Shown piece by piece: positions 1-8,618 of a stretch of 64,000 nucleotides of DNA; within the stretch, counting starts at the first letter, position 1; the number at the start of each line of letters is the position of its first letter. The DNA comes from Tetragenococcus osmophilus (lineage in GTDB: Bacteria > Bacillota > Bacilli > Lactobacillales > Enterococcaceae). The DNA lies in contig NZ_CP027783.1 in NCBI RefSeq assembly GCF_003795125.1, positions 806,001 to 870,000 of the forward strand, in the 5' to 3' direction. The notes beneath the pieces are model-generated. The model was not told the origin of the DNA. It worked only from the letters and a program-made list of their open reading frames with translations, and ran no database searches. The position numbers and the translations under genes were made by a program.

Positions 1-953
1 GTTGCGTCTTTATACGAATTAGTATTGCTCTTCCAAGCGCCACTATATAAATTTGTACTTAATAAAGCAGCATTATCTTGAAATGAGGCCGTATAAGATG
101 GATACTTACGAAAATCCGCATTCACTGTAACATATCTGCCATTAACATATTCTTGAGTAGGCATTTTAACAGATTGACCATTATAAGTTCCCTTAATTCC
201 AAACAAATTATTATTAGGTGATTGAGATAGCGTACTTGATCCCCAGCCACTTTCGACAACAGCTTGAGCAATCATGACAGAAGCATACAAGTTATTTGCT
301 GCAGCGACGGGTTCAGCATGCCCAGCGAGTTCTTCAATAAAAGCAGATGGTTCTGGCGCAACAGAAGAAAAAGTTGATACTGCAGGGCCATTGTTATCTC
401 CAGGGCGTCGAGCTGCTTCTTCTTGTAATTGTTCATTTTCATCTTCAGGAAGTTCTAACTCTTCAGTTTCTTCGTTTGCTTCCTCTGTTTCTTCTTCAGA
501 TTCTTGCGCTTCTTCTTCAGCTGGATCTTGCTCATATTCTGCCGCAGGAGCTTCTTCTACTTCTTGTTGTTCTTGCCATTGTTCATCTTCTGCTGTTGTC
601 TGTGATGGATCTTGTTCTTGTGCATATGAAGTTTCATCTTCAGACGCCGACGATTGTTGTTCTATGTCTTCTGAGTACGAACTATTAGCTTCAGCAGCTG
701 TATCATTTACATCTTCTGTAACAGTTTCCTCAGTTTGAGGCTCTACATTATTTGCTTCCTCTGTTGCATCATAAGGGGCTACTACACTACTATCAGCTTC
801 TTCGGCGTGTACACTATGTACTGGCAACAAAGGAGTAATTGCTGTAACCGCTGTAACAGTACCAACGACAGCCGCACCCTTTTTCATATTTCCAGATAAA
901 GACATACGCTGTTGAATTTTTCTACGTTCTTTCCTAGTCAAAGACGATTTCAT
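1..953 (-). CDS. Secreted N-acetylglucosaminidase autolysin (GH73), N-terminal part
   Basis: A cell-wall hydrolase that should cut glycan strands of peptidoglycan during cell separation. The reading frame opens at ATG 953, stays open to the window edge, and its C-terminus is missing. Residues 1-50 form a long signal peptide with a KERRKIQQR-type basic start and a cleavage site after VHA. Residues about 51-170 are a low-complexity linker dominated by Glu, Gln, Ser and Ala. From about residue 215 a glucosaminidase (GH73) domain begins, with the likely catalytic acid in [10 protein letters not shown] (Glu234) followed by NNLFGIKG and the WKSNTNSY segment. Enterococcal AtlA-type autolysins carry LysM repeats after this domain, but that part is outside the window. 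Family assignment is firm; the exact orthologue is not. Confidence 0.85.
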   Translation of the reverse strand, partial: MKSSLTRKERRKIQQRMSLSGNMKKGAAVVGTVTAVTAITPLLPVHSVHAEEADSSVVAPYDATEEANNVEPQTEETVTEDVNDTAAEANSSYSEDIEQQSSASEDETSYAQEQDPSQTTAEDEQWQEQQEVEEAPAAEYEQDPAEEEAQESEEETEEANEETEELELPEDENEQLQEEAARRPGDNNGPAVSTFSSVAPEPSAFIEELAGHAEPVAAANNLYASVMIAQAVVESGWGSSTLSQSPNNNLFGIKGTYNGQSVKMPTQEYVNGRYVTVNADFRKYPSYTASFQDNAALLSTNLYSGAWKSNTNSYKDA

Positions 954-985
954 TTATTCTCCTCCAAACTTTTACATTTATTTCA

Positions 986-1014
986 ATTATACATGGAAGA
1001 ATTTTCATAATCAA
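986..1014 (-). promoter_or_regulatory. Promoter of the autolysin gene
   Basis: On the minus strand there is TTGATT (1009-1014), a 17-bp spacer and a perfect TATAAT (986-991), about 33 bases upstream of the autolysin start codon. A purine-rich ribosome site (GGAG) precedes the ATG. This is a housekeeping sigma-A type promoter by sequence. Confidence 0.65.
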
Positions 1015-1145
1015 AGTAAAAAACAAATGTAATGTATTTTTAATCTGTCTGTAACATAAAAATTTTCTAAGTTATTTCATTCCCTTTCAGACTATTTTAG
1101 TATATATGCTATACTATTTTTGTTAAAACGATCGAAGGAGCTTTT

Positions 1146-1811
1146 ATGTCCATGAATAGAAAATTATATATGTACTTTGCAGGAAGCTGTACTTTCGCCC
1201 TTTTTGCTTTTTTAAGTTATGTAGTGAAATTTTACCCTGATTGGTTACAGCCTTTTGATAACACTCTTACCACAATTGTGCGCAACCTCCATCCTCATTG
1301 GAATGGATTTTTCTTATGGATCACACAATTTGGCGGTTCAACGACTATTATTATTCTATTTTTGGTCCTATTTCTTGTCCTCATTTATGGCAAAAAGTAT
1401 GTTGATGCCATTTGGTTAAGTTTGGGTGTTGCTGTTGTTGCCGGAGGAATTAACCCACTGCTAAAATTATTTTTCACTCGAAAACGCCCCTTACTAGAAC
1501 ATCTAGTGACCGAAACTAGCTATAGTTTTCCAAGCGGACATGCCACTGCCTCAATGGTATTTTATGGTAGCTTGATCTTTTTAGTCCCATTGTTTATTCA
1601 GACAAAATTTTGGCGAATAGGGTTACAAACTTGCTTAGCTATTTTTATTTTATTTATTGGTATTAGCCGTATTTATTTGGGTGTTCACTTTCCCACAGAT
1701 ATATTAGGCGGTTATTGCGAAAGCCTTACCTGGTTATTGTTTACCTACCCAATCTATCGTAAATATCGCCAGCTACGAGTTTTACAAAAAACCAATTATA
1801 ATGCTAGATAA
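1146..1811 (+). CDS. PAP2-family membrane phosphatase
   Basis: A 221-residue multi-pass membrane protein of the type 2 phosphatidic acid phosphatase family. All three signature motifs are present: K-x6-RP as KLFFTRKRP, PSGH in SFPSGHATAS, and SR-x5-H-x3-D as SRIYLGVHFPTD. Members dephosphorylate lipid phosphates such as undecaprenyl pyrophosphate (BcrC-like) or phosphatidylglycerol phosphate (PgpB-like), with the active site facing outward. The sequence does not decide the substrate. A GAAGGAG ribosome site lies just before the ATG. The next gene (mnmM) starts 14 bases downstream, so the two are probably co-transcribed although their functions are unrelated. Confidence 0.88.
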   Translation: MSMNRKLYMYFAGSCTFALFAFLSYVVKFYPDWLQPFDNTLTTIVRNLHPHWNGFFLWITQFGGSTTIIILFLVLFLVLIYGKKYVDAIWLSLGVAVVAGGINPLLKLFFTRKRPLLEHLVTETSYSFPSGHATASMVFYGSLIFLVPLFIQTKFWRIGLQTCLAIFILFIGISRIYLGVHFPTDILGGYCESLTWLLFTYPIYRKYRQLRVLQKTNYNAR

Positions 1812-1825
1812 AAGGAGAAGTAATA

Positions 1826-2389
1826 ATGGTAGAAAGCGCACTACAGTTTAGTCATACATTGCTAGCAGAAGTTCTTACAGACGATGATCATGTAGTCGAT
1901 GCAACGATGGGAAATGGCAATGATACCGTGTTTTTAGCAAACGCCGTACAGCCCCATGGAAAGGTTTATGCATTTGACGTACAAGACCAAGCTTTAGATA
2001 AAACGAAACAACGATTAGTCGAACAAGGTCTTGTTGAACAAACAAAATTAATTTTAGATGGTCACGAAAACTTAAAAAGTTATCTTACAGAAAATGAGCC
2101 GATAAAAGCAGGAATTTTTAACTTGGGTTATTTACCCAAAAGTGATAAAAATCTGATCACAATGCCTGCCACAACGAAACAGGCCCTAGAAACATTGCTT
2201 AGCCATTTAGTCTCTAAAGGACGCGTTTTGCTGGTTTCCTATTATGGACATACTGGCGGTAAAGAAGAGTTAAATATGCTCAATCATTATTGTCAAAGCT
2301 TGCCACAAGAAGAATATAATGTCTTAAAATACCAATTTATCAACCAAAAAAACGAACCCCCCATTCTATTTTGTATTGAAAAAAAGTAA
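1826..2389 (+). CDS. mnmM: tRNA 5-aminomethyl-2-thiouridine methyltransferase MnmM (YtqB)
   Basis: A 187-residue class I SAM-dependent methyltransferase of the YtqB family. This family performs the last methylation in mnm5s2U34 synthesis at the tRNA wobble position in many Gram-positive bacteria that lack MnmC. SAM motif I is seen as VDATMGNGNDT near residue 25, and the family-specific NLGYLPKSDK motif lies near residue 98. Length matches the family. It follows the PAP2 gene closely with its own AAAGGAG ribosome site. The old annotation 'rRNA methylase' is superseded by the tRNA role, which is established family knowledge rather than something visible here. Confidence 0.82.
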   Translation: MVESALQFSHTLLAEVLTDDDHVVDATMGNGNDTVFLANAVQPHGKVYAFDVQDQALDKTKQRLVEQGLVEQTKLILDGHENLKSYLTENEPIKAGIFNLGYLPKSDKNLITMPATTKQALETLLSHLVSKGRVLLVSYYGHTGGKEELNMLNHYCQSLPQEEYNVLKYQFINQKNEPPILFCIEKK

Positions 2390-2426
2390 CCGTTATGTTT
2401 TAAAGCTTTCCCATAACGATTACTTT
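2383..2426. terminator. Hairpin between convergent mnmM and PTS IIA genes
   Basis: An imperfect inverted repeat (AGTAACCGTTATG and CATAACGATTACT arms) lies between the two convergent stop codons and overlaps the end of mnmM. The T-rich tail is weak, so termination is likely but not certain in either direction. Confidence 0.5.
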
Positions 2427-2434
2427 CTATATTC

Positions 2435-2905
2435 TTAAAATCCATATTCTTGTAATTGGAAGACAAGGTCTTCACGTGTCGTTTGCTTATATAAAGCTTC
2501 CAATAGTTCTGTATTTTGAATTAACTGCATTAAATTTTGTAACATCGTTAACTGTTCGTGAGGCTGATTTAGCCCTAAAATAAAAATAAAATCTGCTTGT
2601 ACATCTTGTTCTTTGTCATCCATTCGCTGAAACAAGACCGAATGTTCTGGAATAAATAAGGCTATAAATTCTTCTTTTACCCACTCTGGGTCAGTATGTG
2701 GAATAGCAACGCCAAAAGTTCCTTGGTCAATTCCTGTCGGATATATCTCCTCTCTTTCTAAGATTTTTTGAGCAAAATCTTTTGTCACCCAGCCTTTTTC
2801 TTTTACTAGATGATAAATGGCTGAAAAAACTTCTTTTTTATCTTGGTATTGCCCACCTAATAAGATAGGTGAATATTGCAAATAATCTGTGACCTTTTTT
2901 TCCAT
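2435..2905 (-). CDS. gatA: PTS galactitol-type EIIA component
   Basis: A 156-residue single-domain EIIA of the fructose/mannitol/galactitol superfamily. It takes phosphate from HPr and passes it to EIIB. The phospho-accepting histidine is in FGVAIPHTDPEW near residue 70. It is the last gene of the five-gene minus-strand PTS cluster and starts 6 bases after the stop codon of the PRD regulator, so it is probably translated from the same mRNA. A separate EIIA together with an EIIA-like domain inside the regulator is normal for Gat-type systems. Substrate assignment to galactitol depends on the neighbouring EIIB, EIIC and dehydrogenase; a related polyol is possible. Confidence 0.82.
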   Translation of the reverse strand: MEKKVTDYLQYSPILLGGQYQDKKEVFSAIYHLVKEKGWVTKDFAQKILEREEIYPTGIDQGTFGVAIPHTDPEWVKEEFIALFIPEHSVLFQRMDDKEQDVQADFIFILGLNQPHEQLTMLQNLMQLIQNTELLEALYKQTTREDLVFQLQEYGF

Positions 2906-2911
2906 CTAAAT

Positions 2912-4978
2912 TTACCCCCAATAATTAATCCTATATAAACGTAGTAATCGCCAAATCTGGTCTTCATCCTTACATGCCAATAGGTCAGAAAGTATATTAT
3001 CGCGCCCTGCTAAATCCATAATTTCTAATAAAGCATCCACATGCTTTTCTTTATTATTTGAAGCTAAAAGGACAACGAAATGAATAAGTTCACCTGTGGC
3101 AGATAAAATTCCTTGTTTAAATATTCCGAAAGAAAGGGCAACACCGTGAGCGCCTTTTTCCGGTTCAGTATGTGGCAAAGCTAACTGATGACGAAAAACA
3201 ATGTAAGGCGGAATTTCTGAAAGTTCTTGTTTTAACGCTGTTAAATATCGCGGCTCAATAATCTGTTGTTTGATCAAAGGTTGACTGAGCTGTTCTAAAG
3301 CCTCGTGCCAGGACACTACGTTTTCTTCTATGATTAAACCGTCTTTAGAGATTAATTGGTCAAAGTGGTTCGCCTCATTATTCATTATCGTATTTTCTGC
3401 AGTATTTTCATTTAAAATTTTTAACACTTCGAAAAATAGATTTTCTTTATCAGGTATAGCTATTTGTTGATCAAGCTGTGCGACAATTTTTTCTGCAAGG
3501 GAAGGCTCATCCAAACCAACGACTGTTTCATTCATTACTCTTTGACGCAGCTGTAGCTTACCTTTATCTGTCAAAAAATCCTTAACCAAAAAATATTTTT
3601 TGTTAGTTTCTAAAGGAACTGAAGAAAAAATCAAATCACTCTTAATTTCCTGGTTATTAAATTCCCTTAATGACATCGTAGAAATAAAATCAATTTCGGG
3701 AAAAACCCCTTTTAAAATACGTTCCATAAGCAGTGAAACAGAAATGCCATTGGTACAAACAATAACCGCTGTTGGAATTTTCTTACGTAATATTGAATCA
3801 TTTTCTAATAAGTGGCTACCAAAAAATAAAGCTAAATAAAAAATCTCCGTATCTGAAACCCTTTGTTCAAAAAAATCTTCCAAAGGTTTTACCGATTTTT
3901 TTACTAGATAAAAAATTGACGCAACTTCTCTACTCTGTTGTCTTTTTAAATCCATCTCAGATAAATGCATGCCATATTTAATACGATAATAAGCAGGACG
4001 CATATGAAGCATAATCCGATAAAGCAATTCATTTTTTTCTTCAATAACAACATGAGCCACTTTTTCAAAACGATCAATCATCTCTAAAACAGCCAATTGT
4101 AAGTTTTCAAATTGACCTTTAGATAAAACATCAACTTGTGTTAAATTGGTGGACAAAAAAAGCAAGGTGAAGTAGATAATTTCATTAGTATTCGCCTCAT
4201 CTTCTGGAAAGAAAACCTCTTTGACTACCTTATACTCCTTCGTTTCTTGTAATTCGACATAGTCTAAGGCAAAATCATAATTAATTTTTTTACCACGACG
4301 AATCCGTCGATCTAACAATAAGGTCACGACTGGCAAATCATTGACTTTATCGTCTGAATATCGTAAATTCAAGCGTTGTTCTAACTGACCAACTTTATTT
4401 TTATATTCCGTTAGTTGTGCTTTTTCAATATCACCAAATTGTTTTAACAATTGTTCGAAATTAAGAAATTGATTCACCGTATTTACAGTTTCTGTTAATA
4501 ACTGCCGGCGATTCCATTCTTCTCCTTTAATACGATATCCTTTCGAACGTAAATATTCTAAACGTAATTGGTATTGGGCTAAAAGCGGTCTTAATTCTTT
4601 AAGATCGCGAACGATTGTATTTTTACTAACATTTAATTCAATAATAAAATGATTCATAGATAAGGGTTCTGTTTTGGACAATAACATCAATATTAATACT
4701 TGGATGCGTTCTTCTGGTAATAAATAAGTTTCTACTGACGTTTGCGTACTACTTTGTTCAAATTCTTCTATCGTTTCTTTTGTTATAACAAAATGTCCAT
4801 TCGTTGTTCGCGTAATTGGATCTAAATTTAGTTCATTTAGATATTCATTAACTTTTTGAATAGAATAGTTTAACTGCGAACGCGTCAGATGGTATCTGTT
4901 TTTTAAAGAAACACTGGTTTCGTCAGGGTTATTTAAGATTTCAATGAATAGTTGGTTGGTTCTTGCATCTAGTTCCAT
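2912..4978 (-). CDS. PRD-domain transcriptional regulator (MtlR/GatR-like) with EIIB and EIIA modules
   Basis: A 688-residue PTS-controlled activator. N-terminal helix-turn-helix segments occupy about residues 1-150, followed by two PRD domains (about 180-400), an EIIB(Gat)-like domain with its cysteine in VIVCTNGIS (near residue 409), and an EIIA-like domain with a histidine in ALPHTEPEKG (near residue 601). In MtlR-type regulators HPr and EIIB phosphorylate these sites to tie activity to sugar uptake and carbon status. It lies inside the PTS operon between the dehydrogenase and gatA, and so probably controls that operon. Two 14-bp repeats flanking the operon promoter are candidate binding sites. 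A BglG-type RNA antiterminator is less likely, because a DNA-binding HTH rather than a CAT domain is seen. Confidence 0.85.
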   Translation of the reverse strand: MELDARTNQLFIEILNNPDETSVSLKNRYHLTRSQLNYSIQKVNEYLNELNLDPITRTTNGHFVITKETIEEFEQSSTQTSVETYLLPEERIQVLILMLLSKTEPLSMNHFIIELNVSKNTIVRDLKELRPLLAQYQLRLEYLRSKGYRIKGEEWNRRQLLTETVNTVNQFLNFEQLLKQFGDIEKAQLTEYKNKVGQLEQRLNLRYSDDKVNDLPVVTLLLDRRIRRGKKINYDFALDYVELQETKEYKVVKEVFFPEDEANTNEIIYFTLLFLSTNLTQVDVLSKGQFENLQLAVLEMIDRFEKVAHVVIEEKNELLYRIMLHMRPAYYRIKYGMHLSEMDLKRQQSREVASIFYLVKKSVKPLEDFFEQRVSDTEIFYLALFFGSHLLENDSILRKKIPTAVIVCTNGISVSLLMERILKGVFPEIDFISTMSLREFNNQEIKSDLIFSSVPLETNKKYFLVKDFLTDKGKLQLRQRVMNETVVGLDEPSLAEKIVAQLDQQIAIPDKENLFFEVLKILNENTAENTIMNNEANHFDQLISKDGLIIEENVVSWHEALEQLSQPLIKQQIIEPRYLTALKQELSEIPPYIVFRHQLALPHTEPEKGAHGVALSFGIFKQGILSATGELIHFVVLLASNNKEKHVDALLEIMDLAGRDNILSDLLACKDEDQIWRLLRLYRINYWG

Positions 4979-5002
4979 TTGGATTCCCCTTCGAAATGTT
5001 TA

Positions 5003-5051
5003 TTTATAATGAAACAAGGGACTGGAAGCAAATTGTACAACAATGATGCTC
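5003..5051. terminator. Inverted repeat between dehydrogenase and regulator genes
   Basis: Arms CTGGAAGCA and TGCTCCCAG pair across an AT-rich loop in the 86-bp gap. On the plus strand it is followed by a T-rich stretch; on the minus strand, the direction of the operon, the tail is poor. It may act as a partial terminator or mRNA-processing stem inside the operon. Confidence 0.35.
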
Positions 5052-5064
5052 CCAGCTTTATTTT

Positions 5065-6138
5065 TTAACTAAAATTTGCGCCGGATTGGATCATCACTTT
5101 AATTTCCTCACCAGACATAACGCTTTCAAAAGCTGATCGCCATTTTTCTAAAGAAACCTTTTTGGTAACCAAAGAAGAAACATCAATAGCTCCTTTGGCT
5201 AGCAAGTGTAAAGCAATGGGCCAATCGTAAGGATTTTGGGAACGACTTCCTATATAATGAATTTCTCTTTGAATAATCGTTTCGACGTCTAATTGTTCGT
5301 ATTTGTCTTTAAATAAACCCACTTGAACAAAATCACCGCCTTTTCTAATTAAAGGAAAGGCTTGATTCACCGCAACAGCCGAACCTGAGGCGTCGTAAAC
5401 TTTAGTTACTCCAACATTATTTGTTATTTGGTTAACGACCTCTGTTAAATCTTGCGTCTGGGTATCGACGATTGCATCTGCTCCTAAGTGTTTTGCTAGT
5501 TCCAACCGTTGCTGATCTTTTGAAATACCTGTAGCAATTACAGTTGCCCCAATTTCTTTAGCAATTTGAATCAGAAGTAAGCCAATAGGACCTGGCCCCA
5601 TAACAAGGATAGTATCATGAAGATTTAAAGGACTTCTTTGGTACATCGCATGTACACAACATGACAATGGTTCACTCATAGCCGCACCTTCATAGCTAAG
5701 ATTTTCTGGTAATTTGTGAGCATACTTTTCTTTAGCTATCACGTACTGAGCTAAAGAACCATTTTGCTGAGTACCAATTCCTTTACGATAAGGACACAGA
5801 TTATATTGTTCTTCTTTACAGTAGGTACATTTTCCACACACATAAAATGTCGTCTCACTAGTTACACGATCCATTGGTTGAAAATGAGTAACCGCTGAAC
5901 CTACTTGAGCAACCCGTCCTGAAAATTCGTGTCCCAATACAACTGGCGTAGTAGGGTTCTTATATTCTCCATTAAAAGTATGGATATCTGATCCACAAAT
6001 ACCAGTATATGCAACTTCAATCAAGATTTCATCTTCTTTAGGTACTGGAACTTCTAATGTTTCTAGTGCCATTTTGTCATAACCAGGTGCTGTTTTAGTT
6101 ACACCTTGCATTGTTTGTGTATTTTCTGTTGTACGCAT
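5065..6138 (-). CDS. gatD: Zinc-dependent polyol-phosphate dehydrogenase (galactitol-1-phosphate 5-dehydrogenase-like)
   Basis: A 357-residue medium-chain zinc alcohol dehydrogenase. The catalytic zinc region is seen as GICGSDIH and VLGHEFSG. The structural zinc cysteines are in CGKCTYCKEEQYNLC, and the NAD-binding glycine motif is GPGPIGLLL. In Gat systems this enzyme oxidises the polyol phosphate made by the PTS to a ketose phosphate. It sits directly after the EIIC gene in the operon, which supports that role. Sorbitol or arabitol phosphate dehydrogenases look very similar, so the exact substrate is inferred. No tagatose-6-phosphate kinase or aldolase gene is in the window, so the lower pathway must be elsewhere. 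Confidence 0.78.
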   Translation of the reverse strand: MRTTENTQTMQGVTKTAPGYDKMALETLEVPVPKEDEILIEVAYTGICGSDIHTFNGEYKNPTTPVVLGHEFSGRVAQVGSAVTHFQPMDRVTSETTFYVCGKCTYCKEEQYNLCPYRKGIGTQQNGSLAQYVIAKEKYAHKLPENLSYEGAAMSEPLSCCVHAMYQRSPLNLHDTILVMGPGPIGLLLIQIAKEIGATVIATGISKDQQRLELAKHLGADAIVDTQTQDLTEVVNQITNNVGVTKVYDASGSAVAVNQAFPLIRKGGDFVQVGLFKDKYEQLDVETIIQREIHYIGSRSQNPYDWPIALHLLAKGAIDVSSLVTKKVSLEKWRSAFESVMSGEEIKVMIQSGANFS

Positions 6139-6158
6139 AGTTTTTTCCGACCTTTCAA

Positions 6159-7427
6159 TTAAAATACGCTATTATATAATTCTGATGCTTTTAAGAAAAC
6201 CCAGTTTAAAATATTACCGCCTGTGTCTAAATTACTAATTTGAGCCGCGCCTTCAGGAAATTCTACGATACCTTCGCCCATTTGAGTTATCGCTGGCGCA
6301 AAGTCAGTAGCCATATATAACCCAATGGTTACAGCAACTGTACAAGCTAAGACCGAATGTACAATATTTCCCTTGCGTCCGGGGACAATAAGCGCTGCAA
6401 AAAATGGGATCGTCGCTAAATCACCGAAAGGTAAGACGCGATTTCCTGGTAAAATGACTGCGATAAACAAAGTAATTGGCACCATTAATAAACCAGTAGA
6501 TAAAGCAGCAGGTGAACCTGTCGCTAAGGCTGCATCCATGCCAAGAAATATTTCTCGATCCTTATAGCGACCACGCAACATCTTTTGTGCCCCTTCTTGG
6601 ATAGGAGTAAGCCCTTCCATTAAAATTTTTACCATTCGCGGCATAAGTAACATAATACCGCCCATTGTCATCGCTGTTTGTAAGATACCTGTGATATCAT
6701 AACCACCTAATATGGCTAAAAAGGCCCCGATAATAAGACCCATAATCATTGGTTCGCCAAAAATACCAAAGCGTTTCTGGATTGTTTCTGGCTTGACATT
6801 AATTTTATTAAGTCCAGGTATTTTAGAAATAAGCCAAGCAGCTGGAATCCCAAATACTGCATAACCAGCAGCTGAACCTGTCGCAAAACTAATCCCTTCT
6901 AAACCATAATACTCTTGTACTTGGTAAGCAGTCTTATCAGCAATAATTAAGCAAAAGACAGTATAAATAATTCCTGCTAACACACCCATAATGGCACTTC
7001 CAGTTATAATATAAGCTGTCGCAGCTGCTGCTGCCATATGCCAATAATTCCAAATATCAATATTCAAAGTTTTGGTCCATTTCAAGCCCAACATAATCAG
7101 ATTAACAACTAAAACAATCGGAATCATAAGACCTGCAATTGGTTGCGCCCATGTTATGGAGGAAATGGCTGGCCAACCCGCATCAATCACAGTTAAATTG
7201 AGTCCGAAGCGTTCAACCATAGCCTGTGCAGCTGGTCCTACAGTAGTGGTCAATAAGTCAATAACTAAGTTAATCCCAATCATTCCGATACCTACAGTAA
7301 TCCCTGAAGTTAAGGCTCTGCCAGGTTTTACCCGGAAAATTAAGCCTACGATAAAGATGATAATCGGCAACATAACGCTTGGGCCCATATCTAAAACCGT
7401 TTGTACAGCATTCATCAAAGTCCCCAT
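6159..7427 (-). CDS. gatC: PTS galactitol-type EIIC transporter
   Basis: A 422-residue polytopic membrane protein of the Gat (EIIC-Gat) family. It carries the polyol across the membrane while the cognate EIIB phosphorylates it. The sequence is hydrophobic throughout, with conserved Gat features such as PIQEGAQKML and the EIFLGMDAALATGSPA loop. It lies 26 bases after gatB and 20 bases before the dehydrogenase in the same direction. The usual Gat length is 420-460 residues, so it looks full length. Specificity within the Gat family (galactitol, arabitol, xylitol) cannot be read from the sequence alone. Confidence 0.85.
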   Translation of the reverse strand: MGTLMNAVQTVLDMGPSVMLPIIIFIVGLIFRVKPGRALTSGITVGIGMIGINLVIDLLTTTVGPAAQAMVERFGLNLTVIDAGWPAISSITWAQPIAGLMIPIVLVVNLIMLGLKWTKTLNIDIWNYWHMAAAAATAYIITGSAIMGVLAGIIYTVFCLIIADKTAYQVQEYYGLEGISFATGSAAGYAVFGIPAAWLISKIPGLNKINVKPETIQKRFGIFGEPMIMGLIIGAFLAILGGYDITGILQTAMTMGGIMLLMPRMVKILMEGLTPIQEGAQKMLRGRYKDREIFLGMDAALATGSPAALSTGLLMVPITLFIAVILPGNRVLPFGDLATIPFFAALIVPGRKGNIVHSVLACTVAVTIGLYMATDFAPAITQMGEGIVEFPEGAAQISNLDTGGNILNWVFLKASELYNSVF

Positions 7428-7453
7428 GATATCTTGTGCTCCTTTCAGTATAA

Positions 7454-7759
7454 CTAGCCAATTTGTTTAGCTGTTTCGATAATTTCATTTTCTGTTTCTT
7501 CTGTTCCTATACCTGTTAAAAATGACATCGCTTTAATAGCTGGAATACGATATTCTTGCGGTAACACTGTTGTAGAAATTAACATGTCTGCACTATCTTG
7601 TTTACTAGCTGCCTGTGAGATTTTTATTTGCTCTACGTCCGCTTGTATCCCATTGTTCTTAAACAATTCCTCAACCTTTTGGGTTACAACCGTTGAAGTG
7701 GCTATGCCTGCCCCACAAGCAACCAAAACTCTAATTTTTCTCATTTTGTTTCCCTCCAA
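7454..7759 (-). CDS. gatB: PTS galactitol-type EIIB component
   Basis: A 101-residue cytoplasmic EIIB of the lactose/cellobiose/galactitol fold. The phospho-cysteine is in the P-loop-like VLVACGAGIATST near the N-terminus. It is the first gene of the operon and lies about 70 bases below a strong promoter. Start choice: an upstream in-frame ATG (MEGNKM) and a second ATG five codons later (MRKIRVL) are both possible; the GGAGG motif overlaps the first, so the second ATG, at 7744, is the more likely initiation site. Confidence 0.85.
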   Translation of the reverse strand: MEGNKMRKIRVLVACGAGIATSTVVTQKVEELFKNNGIQADVEQIKISQAASKQDSADMLISTTVLPQEYRIPAIKAMSFLTGIGTEETENEIIETAKQIG

Positions 7760-7774
7760 TAATTATTAATTTGT

Positions 7775-7788
7775 AAAAATAACGAACA
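7775..7788 (-). repeat. 14-bp direct repeat, copy 1 (candidate regulator site)
   Basis: AAAAATAACGAACA occurs here and again, identically, at 7926-7939. The copies lie on the two sides of the gat promoter, 151 bp apart. One copy upstream and one downstream of a promoter suggests activator or looping sites for the PRD regulator. This is inference. Confidence 0.5.
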
Positions 7789-7830
7789 AAAAATAGTTCC
7801 TATTATGCGCGCATCTCTTTTACGATTTTT

Positions 7831-7859
7831 ATTATATTTTAAAAGCGCTTACTATACAA
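7831..7859 (-). promoter_or_regulatory. gat operon promoter with embedded cre (CcpA) site
   Basis: On the minus strand there is TTGTAT (7854-7859), a 17-bp spacer and TATAAT (7831-7836). The spacer holds AGTAAGCGCTTTTAA (7839-7853), a close match to the catabolite-responsive element. CcpA bound here would block RNA polymerase, so repression by glucose is predicted. Confidence 0.75.
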
Positions 7860-7925
7860 TGAAATTAGCATCTCACTTTTATATAGGTAATTATGCAGTA
7901 TGGGGCTGTCTATTTTTAAACTGTG

Positions 7926-7939
7926 AAAAATAACGAACA
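7926..7939 (-). repeat. 14-bp direct repeat, copy 2 (candidate regulator site)
   Basis: Identical to the copy at 7775-7788, and both are preceded by TGT. This copy is about 65 bp upstream of the -35 box of the gat promoter, a usual position for an activator. Confidence 0.5.
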
Positions 7940-7974
7940 TTTATATGTAAAAAAAGAAACTTATTTTTTTATAA

Positions 7975-8004
7975 TAAAAAAAGACTGAAACAATCGTTCC
8001 AGCC
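7975..8004 (-). terminator. Terminator of the macro-domain gene
   Basis: On the minus strand a GGCTGGAAC/GTTTCAGTC stem with a four-base loop is followed by a run of seven T residues. It lies just after the macro-domain gene and also insulates the gat promoter region. Confidence 0.75.
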
Positions 8005-8046
8005 TCGCTTATTCGCCTAAATAGCGTCATTATTTTTTATTGTTCA

Positions 8047-8559
8047 TTATCTATTCTTAAAATGAGGATAATAACTCCTTACTTTTTTTAACAATGCTTG
8101 ATCGAAAAAGACTAAATAGACAGTTAACTCATATTCTTCAAGAAACTGCTGAATGGTTTCCATAGCAATCTTTACTGCGGCTTCTTGTGGATAACCATAA
8201 ACACCGGTAGAAATTAAGGGAAAAGCGATACTTCCACAGTTTTTTTCTACAGCTTTTATTAAACTATTACGATAGCAAGCAGCTAATAAGTGTGCTTCTT
8301 GTTGATCTCCTCCATGATAAATAGGACCCGCTGTATGAATAACATAAGAAGCAGCAAGGTTGCCAGCAGAAGTCACCACAGCTTCTCCTGTTTGAATAGG
8401 AGCTAATTGATTGCACTCTTTTTGTAAAGTTTGCCACCCAGCCGCTTTAAAAATAGCGCCGCACACACCACTACCGCCTTGTAACTGTTTATTAGCAGCA
8501 TTAACAATAGCGTTAACATTCATTTGGGTGATATCTTGATAAACAAATTCTAGTGCCAT
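8047..8559 (-). CDS. Macro-domain ADP-ribose hydrolase (YmdB-like)
   Basis: A 170-residue stand-alone macro domain. The hallmarks are NAIVNAANKQLQGGSGVCGAIF near the N-terminus and SAGNLAASYVIHTAGP plus ISTGVYGYP later. Such proteins bind ADP-ribose and remove O-acetyl or protein-linked ADP-ribose. I start at ATG 8559, preceded by a GGGGGAAG ribosome site. A longer in-frame start at 8592 would place the N-terminus inside the terminator of the upstream gene, so it is rejected. It follows the DJ-1 gene but is separated from it by that terminator. Confidence 0.85.
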   Translation of the reverse strand: MALEFVYQDITQMNVNAIVNAANKQLQGGSGVCGAIFKAAGWQTLQKECNQLAPIQTGEAVVTSAGNLAASYVIHTAGPIYHGGDQQEAHLLAACYRNSLIKAVEKNCGSIAFPLISTGVYGYPQEAAVKIAMETIQQFLEEYELTVYLVFFDQALLKKVRSYYPHFKNR

Positions 8560-8572
8560 TTGCTTCCCCCTT

Positions 8573-8610
8573 AAAAAAAAGCAAGGATTCAAGAAAGAAC
8601 CCTTGCTTTA
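8573..8610 (-). terminator. Terminator of the DJ-1/PfpI gene
   Basis: On the minus strand AAAGCAAGG and CCTTGCTTT arms are followed by a run of T residues. It lies directly behind the DJ-1 gene stop codon. Confidence 0.8.
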
Positions 8611-8618
8611 TCTATTTG

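Noticed and set aside
274-738. Plus-strand Ser/Cys-rich open frame
   Set aside because: It is the antisense shadow of the Glu/Gln-rich linker of the autolysin gene; it has no ribosome site and an unnatural composition.
8047-8592. Longer macro-domain form starting at 8592
   Set aside because: The extra residues are encoded inside the terminator hairpin of the upstream gene and lack a ribosome site; ATG 8559 has one.
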